This document shows positions 1-4,973 of a stretch of DNA of 14,837 nucleotides, one piece after another. This DNA is from Acidobacteriota bacterium. GTDB lineage: Bacteria > Acidobacteriota > Vicinamibacteria > Vicinamibacterales > SCN-69-37. Position numbers and translations under genes: made by a program. The notes below the pieces were generated by a model. The model was not told where the DNA came from. It saw only the letters and a list, made by a program, of their open reading frames with translations, and made no database searches. Within the stretch, counting starts at the first letter, position 1, and every line of letters begins with the position of its first letter. Where the stretch lies: positions 1 through 14,837 of the forward strand of contig JAKALV010000053.1 of NCBI GenBank assembly GCA_021824055.1. The letters are read 5' to 3'.

Positions 1-244
1 CGATGCCGGTGTTGCCCGACGTGGCGTCCAGCAGCACGCGGTCGGGCGTGAGCGCGCCCGAGCGCTCGCCCTCGAGGATTATCGCCAGGGCGGCACGGTC
101 CTTCACGGAGCCGCCGGGATTTCTGGACTCGAGCTTGGCGTAGATCTCCACGTCAGGGCTCGGCTCGAACGCGCGGAGGCGGACGAGCGGCGTCTTACCG
201 ATGAGGGCGGTCAGTGAACGTTCGATAGTGGCGTCAAGCTGCAC
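1..244 (-). CDS. Cysteine synthase family protein (PLP-dependent), 5' end only
   Basis: The first 81 residues are visible, read leftwards from a GTG at 242-244; the gene runs off the window. Enzymes of this family make L-cysteine from O-acetylserine (or O-phosphoserine) and a sulfur donor in the cytoplasm, using pyridoxal phosphate. The fold-type II signature is clear: an N-terminal IGKTPLVRL stretch (residues 15-23), NPGGSVKDR (42-50) whose Lys48 should be the Schiff-base lysine, and TSGNTGI (75-81), the cofactor phosphate-binding loop. A good ribosome binding site (AGGGAG on the minus strand, 5 nt upstream) supports the GTG start. CysK, CysM and O-phosphoserine-type enzymes cannot be separated from this fragment; cystathionine beta-synthase-like proteins are also possible. 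A hairpin with a T-tract lies just upstream in the leader. Confidence 0.9.
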   Translation of the reverse strand, partial: MQLDATIERSLTALIGKTPLVRLRAFEPSPDVEIYAKLESRNPGGSVKDRAALAIILEGERSGALTPDRVLLDATSGNTGI

Positions 245-520
245 GAGGCTCCCTGAAAGCAAAAAAAGCCCGGAACGTTGAGGTCCGGGCTCGCGATGTG
301 AAACGTTGAATTGAAGAAGAACTAGAAAGGATTCAACTCAAAAACGCGCATGCGCCGCCCGGCCGGTGAGACACCGACACCACGTACAGGGGCAGGCCTT
401 CTTCCACGTGCGATGCATTGAGAGGTTCCAGTGTGCGTCGCCGGGCCGGCGGGAGTCAAGCGGACGGATGTGCGGTCGGCACCCGATGGGAGTAGAATCC
501 CCGGCCAAGGGGGAATACCG
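245..520. other. Divergent intergenic region between cysteine synthase and the membrane-protein gene
   Basis: No convincing gene lies here. It should hold the promoters of both flanking, divergently read genes. Besides the terminator-like hairpin, a 7-bp inverted repeat (GTTGAAT at 305-311, ATTCAAC at 331-337, 19-nt spacer) lies in the presumed leader of the minus-strand gene. I could not assign a -10/-35 pair with confidence. Confidence 0.5.
261..291 (-). terminator. Rho-independent terminator-like hairpin in the leader of the cysteine synthase gene
   Basis: On the minus strand an 8-bp perfect stem (AGCCCGGA, 284-291, pairing with TCCGGGCT, 267-274) with a 9-nt loop is followed by seven T (261-267, the last shared with the stem). 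It lies only 16 nt before the GTG start and 5' of the ribosome binding site. It could end an upstream minus-strand transcript or act as an attenuator of the cysteine synthase gene. No minus-strand gene is seen immediately upstream, which favours a leader role. Confidence 0.7.
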
Positions 521-1081
521 ATGGTGTCTGCGTTTACCTTATGGCTGCCGATACTGCTGTCTGCCGTGATCGTGTTTGTCGCCAGTTCGATCATTCACAT
601 GGTGCTCGGGTACCACGCGAATGACATGAAAGCCGTGCCGAACGAGGACCAGGCGCTCGCGGCGATGCGCGCCCTGAACGTGCCGCCGGGCGACTACGGC
701 ATGCCGCGTCCGGCCTCGATGAAGGACATGGGCACGCCCGCCTTCAAGGAGAAGATGGCCAAGGGGCCGCTCGTGACGTTTACGATCGCGCCCGGCAGCA
801 GCGCGGGCATGGGCTCCAGCCTCGCGCAGTGGTTCCTCTACTGCGTCGTGGTCAGCTTCGTGACGGCCTACATCACAGGCATTGCCTATGGACCGGGCGC
901 CACGTATCCGCAGATCTTCCGCATGGCGGGAACGGCCGGTTTTGCCGCTTTTGCGATGGCCTTGCCGCAGTCCTCCATCTGGTACAGGCGCAACTGGATC
1001 ACCACGTTGAAGGGCATGTTTGACGGCTTCATCTTCGGATGCCTGATCGGCGGGACGTTCGGGTGGCTGTGGCCCCGATAG
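521..1081 (+). CDS. Small integral membrane protein of unknown function (186 aa)
   Basis: The ATG at 521 was chosen over upstream in-frame starts because an AAGGGGGAA Shine-Dalgarno-like sequence ends about 6 nt before it and because a hydrophobic helix begins almost at once. Residues 5-28 form a first membrane helix followed by HMVLGYHANDMKAVPNEDQ. A soluble stretch (about 30-100) is rich in charged residues, Pro and Met. Three further hydrophobic segments follow (about 101-125, 132-150 and 166-184), the last ending in GWLWPR. This looks like a conserved bacterial membrane protein with a cytoplasmic or periplasmic loop after helix 1. I recognise the general pattern (HMVLGYH...PNEDA) as an uncharacterised family, but no function can be given. 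It stands alone: the next gene starts 141 nt downstream with its own leader. Confidence 0.75.
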   Translation: MVSAFTLWLPILLSAVIVFVASSIIHMVLGYHANDMKAVPNEDQALAAMRALNVPPGDYGMPRPASMKDMGTPAFKEKMAKGPLVTFTIAPGSSAGMGSSLAQWFLYCVVVSFVTAYITGIAYGPGATYPQIFRMAGTAGFAAFAMALPQSSIWYRRNWITTLKGMFDGFIFGCLIGGTFGWLWPR

Positions 1082-1222
1082 CGTGCAAAACAGCACACCG
1101 CGAGCGTTCCGGCGGCCGCCCGCATGGGGAAATCGGGGCTCGCCGCTCATTTTCATAGGAGAATCATCGGGAAAAGGTACTAAGATAGGCCGACGATCGT
1201 TCTTTTTTGAGGAGCATGCCCA

Positions 1223-1510
1223 ATGGCCAAGAAAGCTGCTAAGAAGTCGAAACCCGCGAAGAAAGCCAACGCCGCGTTCATGAAGCCCATGCAGATCAGC
1301 GACACGCTCGCTGCTGTCATCGGCGGAAATCCGATGCCGCGCACGGAAGTCACCAAGAAGCTGTGGGCGTACATCAAGAAGAACAACCTGCAGGACCCGA
1401 AGAACAAGCGCAACATCAAGGCCGACGACAAGCTCAAAGCCGTCTTCGGCGGCAAGGCCGTCGTGAACATGTTCGAGATGACCAAGCTCGTCGGCAAGCA
1501 TCTCAAGTAA
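1223..1510 (+). CDS. SWIB/MDM2-domain protein with lysine-rich N-terminal tail
   Basis: This 95-residue protein has a basic, histone-tail-like N-terminus (residues 1-16, eight Lys and six Ala) followed by one complete SWIB domain (about 20-95). Domain hallmarks are the FMKPMQISDTLAAVIG opening, the PRTEVTKKLWAYIKKNNLQDPKNKRNI core (residues 34-60) and the C-terminal VFGGKAVVNMFEMTKLVGKHL. In eukaryotes SWIB belongs to chromatin-remodelling complexes; bacterial stand-alone copies are common in Chlamydiae and several environmental phyla and are presumed nucleoid or DNA-associated, without a settled role. GAGGAG at 1209-1214 sits 8 nt before the ATG and fixes the start. The gene is monocistronic, with a strong terminator 29 nt after its stop, and probably well expressed. 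Confidence 0.93.
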   Translation: MAKKAAKKSKPAKKANAAFMKPMQISDTLAAVIGGNPMPRTEVTKKLWAYIKKNNLQDPKNKRNIKADDKLKAVFGGKAVVNMFEMTKLVGKHLK

Positions 1511-1539
1511 CACGCGCACCACTTTCAGAACGGACCGAC

Positions 1540-1585
1540 CCGCGCGCGCTGGAGATCTTTCATCTCCCGCGCGCGGTTTTCATTT
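1540..1585 (+). terminator. Strong intrinsic terminator after the SWIB gene
   Basis: A long hairpin: CCGCGCGCG (1540-1548) pairs perfectly with CGCGCGCGG (1568-1576), and an inner GGAGAT (1551-1556) pairs with ATCTCC (1562-1567) around a 5-nt loop. Only a 2-nt bulge breaks the 15-bp stem. TTTTCATTT follows. It separates the SWIB gene from the exported hydrolase. Confidence 0.9.
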
Positions 1586-1600
1586 GGGAGCGTGGGAGCC

Positions 1601-2698
1601 ATGACTGTTCCGAAGACCGCTGTCGCACTGGTGATCGCCATCGGGTTGACGTTGTCCGCGACGGGCGCGGCGCAGGCGCCCTCGCCGCGCGTGACGCCCG
1701 CGGTGACCGAAGGCAACTTCATCGTCCGCAACTACACGTTCCGCTCGGGTGAAACGATGCCCGAGGTGCGGATGCATTACCGCACGCTGGGCACGCCGCG
1801 CCGGAACGCGCGCGGCCTCGTCGAGAACGCCGTGCTCATCGGCCACGGCACCGGCGGCACCGGCGCCCAGTTTCTCGGACCAACGTTCGCGGGTGAATTG
1901 TTCGGACCGGGCCAGCCGCTGGACGCGGCGAAGTTCTTCATCGTGCTGTCCGACGGCGTCGGGCACGGCGGATCCAGCAAGCCGAGCGACGGCCTGCGCA
2001 TGAAGTTCCCGCACTACGGCTACCTCGACATGGTGGACCTCGATCACCGGCTGCTGGTGGATGGTCTCGGGGTCAACCACCTGCGGCTCGTGATGGGCAC
2101 GTCGATGGGCGGCATGCACACCTGGCTCTGGGGCGAGCAGTTTCCCGACTTCATGGACGCGCTCATGCCGCTCGCCAGCGTGCCGGGCCAGATCTCGGGC
2201 CGCAATCGCGTCTGGCGCCGCATCCTCATCGACGCCATCAAGAACGACGTGGCATGGCAGGGCGGCAACTACACCGCGCAGCCGCCGAGCCTGCGCACCG
2301 CGGCGCAGATGCTGTGGCTCGTCAGCAGCAATCCCGTGCGGCGATACCAGGAAGCCCCGACGCTGGCCGACGCCGATCGCGTGATGGAGGCGTACATCGC
2401 CAACTACATCAAGAGCAACGACGCCAACGACGTCATTTACTGGTTTTCGGCGTCGTACGACTACGACCCCGCGCCCGGCCTCGAGAAGATCGTGGCGCCG
2501 CTCCTGGCCGTGAACTCCGCCGACGACCTGATCAATCCGCCGGAGATCGGCGTGCTGGACAAGGAAATCGGCCGCGTGAAGCACGGCCGCATGTTCATGA
2601 TTCCGTACAGCGACAAGACCGCCGGCCACGGCACGCACACGCTGGCGGCGGTGTGGAAGGATCAACTCGTGCAACTGTTGAAGGAGTCGGCCAAGTGA
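1601..2698 (+). CDS. Exported alpha/beta hydrolase, homoserine O-acetyltransferase (MetX)-like
   Basis: A 365-residue protein beginning with a Sec signal peptide (basic start, hydrophobic core at about 7-22, AQA cleavage site near residue 26). The mature part is an alpha/beta hydrolase closest by motif to the MetX/COG2021 group: GHGTGGTG oxyanion-region loop, GTSMGGMHTW nucleophile elbow (Ser168), DDLINPPE (Asp308/309) and GHGTHT (His343 likely). The export signal argues against a role in methionine synthesis, so a secreted esterase, peptidase or acyltransferase is more likely; the substrate is unknown. ATG 1601 is preferred over GTG 1592 because GGGAG at 1586-1590 is better spaced for it; the difference is three residues. 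It overlaps the following M20 peptidase gene by 4 bp (GTGA), so the two are translationally coupled and may act on the same extracytoplasmic substrate. Confidence 0.87.
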   Translation: MTVPKTAVALVIAIGLTLSATGAAQAPSPRVTPAVTEGNFIVRNYTFRSGETMPEVRMHYRTLGTPRRNARGLVENAVLIGHGTGGTGAQFLGPTFAGELFGPGQPLDAAKFFIVLSDGVGHGGSSKPSDGLRMKFPHYGYLDMVDLDHRLLVDGLGVNHLRLVMGTSMGGMHTWLWGEQFPDFMDALMPLASVPGQISGRNRVWRRILIDAIKNDVAWQGGNYTAQPPSLRTAAQMLWLVSSNPVRRYQEAPTLADADRVMEAYIANYIKSNDANDVIYWFSASYDYDPAPGLEKIVAPLLAVNSADDLINPPEIGVLDKEIGRVKHGRMFMIPYSDKTAGHGTHTLAAVWKDQLVQLLKESAK

Positions 2699-3978
2699 CG
2701 CGCCTGGTGCTGGTCCTGCTTTCGGTGATGGGTCTTGGCATGGCACACGCCTCCGACGAGCGCGCGATCGTGACATTCGTCGACGAGCACAACGCCGAGG
2801 GCATTGCGCTCCTCGAGAAAGCCGTCAACATCAACAGCGGGACGATGAACCACGCCGGTGTACGGGCGGTCGGCCAGTTGTTCCGGACCGAGTTCGACGC
2901 CCTGGGCTTCACGACCACGTGGGTGGACGGCGCGCCGTTTCAGCGCGCGGGCCATCTGGTGGCGGACCATCCGGGTCCCGGGCCGCGCATCCTGCTGATC
3001 GGCCACCTCGACACCGTGTTCGAGGCCGATAGCCCGTTCCAGAAATTCGAGCGCGTCGACGCCAACACCGCCAAGGGTCCCGGCATCATCGACATGAAAG
3101 GCGGCGACGTGGTCATCATCCAGGCGTTGAAGGCGCTCAAGTCCACGGGCGCACTGGCGTCGATGAACGTGATCGTGGTCATGACCGGCGACGAGGAAGA
3201 GGCCGGCACGCCGCGCGACAAGGCCCGCGAGGCGCTCCTGAACGCCGCGAAGGGCGCCGAGTACGCCATCGGTTTCGAGGACGGCGACGGCGTGGTGTCG
3301 CACGCGGTCACCGCGCGCCGTGGCACGGAGTCGTGGACGCTGACGGTGAAATCCGCCACCGGGCACTCGTCGCAGATCTTCACGCCCGAGATGGGCAACG
3401 GCGCGATCTTCGACGCGGCCAAGATCCTCAACAGCTTCCGCGAGCAACTGGCCGGCCAGGCGCACCTGACGTTCAATCCGGGCGCGATCGTCGGCGGCAC
3501 CACCACCGGATTCGATCATGCCACCGCCGCCGGCAAGGCCTTCGGCAAGACGAACGTTGTCGCCGCCGAGACGGTGGTCACCGGCGACATGCGCGCGCTC
3601 ACGCTCGAGCAGTTCGCGACGACGCGTGAGACCATGACCGCCATCGTCAAGGCCGCCAACTCGAAGACCACCCAGGCCGCGATCGTGTTCGGGGGCGGCT
3701 ACCCGCCGCTGGCGCCGGCGCCGGGCAACGACGCGTTGCTGGCCGTGTACAACACGGCCAGCGAGGATCTGGGCCTGGGCACCGTCACGGCCGTGAGTCC
3801 GGATCGCGCGGGCGCCGCCGACGTGTCATTCATCGCGACCGAGGTCAAGAACGTGATCGACGCCGTGGGCCTGAAAGGTCATGATGATCATTCGCCGGCC
3901 GAAACCGCGGACCTGACGTCGCTGGCGGTGCAGGCCAAGCGCGCGGCCGTGACGCTGCTGCGGCTGAGTCGAAAGTAG
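2695..3978 (+). CDS. Exported M20 family zinc metallopeptidase (carboxypeptidase G2/ArgE/DapE-like)
   Basis: A 427-residue protein starting at GTG 2695, supported by AAGGAG at 2681-2686 and by the GTGA overlap with the preceding stop. Residues 1-19 form a short signal peptide ending AHA. M20 metal-site motifs appear in order: GHLDTVF (His104, Asp106), GIIDMKGGD (bridging Asp133), TGDEEEAG (catalytic Glu167, metal ligand Glu168), FEDGDG (about 199-204, third acidic ligand) and a C-terminal HDDHSPAE (His399 likely ligand). The lid/dimerisation domain lies around residues 205-325. Family members cleave C-terminal amino acids, N-acyl amino acids or small peptides with two zinc ions. The pairing with the exported hydrolase suggests a periplasmic two-step catabolic activity; the substrate cannot be told from sequence. 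Confidence 0.92.
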   Translation: MTRLVLVLLSVMGLGMAHASDERAIVTFVDEHNAEGIALLEKAVNINSGTMNHAGVRAVGQLFRTEFDALGFTTTWVDGAPFQRAGHLVADHPGPGPRILLIGHLDTVFEADSPFQKFERVDANTAKGPGIIDMKGGDVVIIQALKALKSTGALASMNVIVVMTGDEEEAGTPRDKAREALLNAAKGAEYAIGFEDGDGVVSHAVTARRGTESWTLTVKSATGHSSQIFTPEMGNGAIFDAAKILNSFREQLAGQAHLTFNPGAIVGGTTTGFDHATAAGKAFGKTNVVAAETVVTGDMRALTLEQFATTRETMTAIVKAANSKTTQAAIVFGGGYPPLAPAPGNDALLAVYNTASEDLGLGTVTAVSPDRAGAADVSFIATEVKNVIDAVGLKGHDDHSPAETADLTSLAVQAKRAAVTLLRLSRK

Positions 3979-3995
3979 GCGCGTGTTTGTCGTAG

Positions 3996-4017
3996 CCGCG
4001 GGTCTTGAGACCCGCGG
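3996..4017. repeat. Perfect 22-nt palindrome between the M20 and DUF2007 genes
   Basis: CCGCGGGTCT and its exact reverse complement are separated by only TG (10-bp stem, 2-nt loop). No T-tract follows, so it is not a typical intrinsic terminator. The form, GTAGCC + GC-rich palindrome, is like REP-type intergenic palindromes dispersed through many GC-rich genomes. It may stabilise the 3' end of the upstream mRNA or be a relic of REP dispersal. Confidence 0.75.
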
Positions 4018-4030
4018 GACTGGAGCGCAC

Positions 4031-4270
4031 ATGGCGGTCATCAGAACCTTCAGCAACGAGATCGAGGCCGAGATGGCCATGTCGGCGCTCGAAGCGGCCG
4101 GTATCGAGTCGGCGATGCGCCGCGACGACTGCGGCGGCGTGCAGCCGGCGATGGGCTGGACCGCCGGCGTGCAGGTCATCGTGGATGACAAGGACGTGGA
4201 GCTGGCCACCGAGGTGCTGGACGCGCCAGCCGAGCCGGCGGAGTTGACCGATGGTGATGTCGAAAGCTAA
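4031..4270 (+). CDS. DUF2007 domain protein (putative signal-transducing protein), 79 aa
   Basis: A small soluble protein with the ferredoxin-like DUF2007 pattern: VIRTFSNEIEAEMAMSALEAAGI (an N-terminal strand and helix that reads like EAELVRSRLEAAGI in relatives), a central variable loop with Gly-Gly-Val and WTAGVQVIVDDKDVELATEVLD as the second half. Members are often called putative prokaryotic signal transducers, but no biochemical role is established. ATG 4031 is preferred over a start 48 nt upstream because GGAG (4022-4025) lies 5 nt before it and the family begins there; the upstream stretch would also translate through the palindrome. The acidic tail (about 68-79) is probably disordered. 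Its last 20 nt overlap the next gene, so the two are probably co-translated. Confidence 0.83.
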   Translation: MAVIRTFSNEIEAEMAMSALEAAGIESAMRRDDCGGVQPAMGWTAGVQVIVDDKDVELATEVLDAPAEPAELTDGDVES

Positions 4271-4457
4271 GGCGTCGCACCGGGACGAGCTGCAGCGCGT
4301 GCCGGGCGTCGGCCCGTCGATCGCGAACGACCTTCGGGCCATCGGCATGACGCAGGATCGCTGTCTGCTTTATGTGTTTCGCTGCGCCGTGTATTTCGCC
4401 GAAACACCAAAGCCCAACCCGAAGAAGCTCGACTGGTGGGCGTGGAAGGATCGATGA
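4251..4457 (+). CDS. Shortened helix-hairpin-helix protein, Cdd1 (pathogenicity locus) type
   Basis: A 68-residue protein. The N-terminal half, ELQRVPGVGPSIANDLRAIG (residues 13-32), is a helix-hairpin-helix DNA-binding motif; the C-terminal half, DRCLLYVFRCAVYFAETP followed by KKLDWWAWKDR, is the diagnostic end of Cdd1-type proteins. Relatives as I recall them carry roughly 25-28 more residues between these halves (an i-x-V-x-DL+G-x-x-P-x-x-LY-x-x-x-C segment), which is missing here without loss of frame. The biochemical role of the family is unknown; DNA binding is inferred from HhH. GGCGGAG at 4237-4243 supports the ATG at 4251 inside the end of the DUF2007 gene; ATG 4257 is possible. The stop overlaps the peroxidase start (ATGA). 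Confidence 0.78.
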   Translation: MVMSKAKASHRDELQRVPGVGPSIANDLRAIGMTQDRCLLYVFRCAVYFAETPKPNPKKLDWWAWKDR

Positions 4458-4969
4458 GTCCAGAGTCCGGGGTCCAGAGTCCAGGGGCCACAACCCTCCA
4501 TGCATTCCGTGCCATCGATATCAATGGCGCCGAGCGGGCGTTGGCCGAGTACCGCGGCAAGACCGTGCTGGTCGTCAACGTCGCGAGCGCGTGCGGGTAC
4601 ACGCCGCAGTACGCGGGCCTCGAGGCGCTGCACCGCAAGTACAAGGATCGCGGGTTCGTGGTGCTGGCCTTTCCCTGCAACCAGTTCGGCGCGCAGGAGG
4701 CCGGTTCCGAGGCGGAGATCGCGGAGTTCTGCCGCACCAAGTTCGACATCACGTTTCCCCTGTTTGCCAAGGTGGACGTGAACGGCGACGGCGCCCATCC
4801 GCTGTTCCAGTGGCTGAAGTCCGAGAAGAAAGGCGTCTTCGGCACCGCGTCGATCAAGTGGAACTTCACGAAGTTCCTGGTCGGCCCCGATGGCCATGTC
4901 ATCAAGCGCTACGGATCGGGCGACACGCCGGAAGCCATCGAGAAAGACCTGTTTCCATCGGCGGAGTAA
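4454..4969 (+). CDS. Glutathione peroxidase family protein, cysteine (thioredoxin-dependent) type
   Basis: A 171-residue thiol peroxidase that reduces hydrogen peroxide and organic hydroperoxides. Motifs: NVASACGYTPQY with peroxidatic Cys47 (cysteine, not selenocysteine), FPCNQFGAQE with Gln81, FCRTKFDITFPLF with Cys93 at the place of the resolving cysteine of thioredoxin-dependent GPx, and WNFTKFL with Trp136-Asn137 completing the catalytic tetrad. Presence of Cys93 points to thioredoxin rather than glutathione as reductant. The start ATG overlaps the upstream stop (ATGA), with GGAAGGA 3 nt before it. Residues 2-11 are encoded by a heptamer tandem repeat and are not part of the family fold, which begins near residue 17 (TLHAFRAIDING). 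No signal peptide is seen, so the enzyme is cytoplasmic. It forms one run with the HhH gene before and the GH127 gene after (4-nt gap). Confidence 0.93.
   Translation: MSPESGVQSPGATTLHAFRAIDINGAERALAEYRGKTVLVVNVASACGYTPQYAGLEALHRKYKDRGFVVLAFPCNQFGAQEAGSEAEIAEFCRTKFDITFPLFAKVDVNGDGAHPLFQWLKSEKKGVFGTASIKWNFTKFLVGPDGHVIKRYGSGDTPEAIEKDLFPSAE
4457..4484 (+). repeat. Heptamer tandem repeat (4 units) inside the peroxidase N-terminus
   Basis: Four 7-nt units, AGTCCAG, AGTCCGG, GGTCCAG and AGTCCAG, begin immediately after the ATG and encode most of MSPESGVQSPG. The repeat resembles the intergenic arrays elsewhere in the window in unit length and GTCC/GGAC content. Confidence 0.8.
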
Positions 4970-4973
4970 TTGA

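Noticed and set aside
333..411. Leader peptide for cysteine attenuation on the minus strand (GTG start, ending GGACAFLS)
   Set aside because: It has only one cysteine codon and no convincing ribosome binding site, too weak to call a coding leader.
431..520. Upstream in-frame extension of the membrane-protein gene
   Set aside because: It adds 30 residues ahead of a natural hydrophobic start and skips the good ribosome binding site before ATG 521.
1580..2776. 398-residue minus-strand frame opposite the exported hydrolase
   Set aside because: Arg/His/Val-rich antisense shadow; the plus strand encodes a signal peptide and a full catalytic triad.
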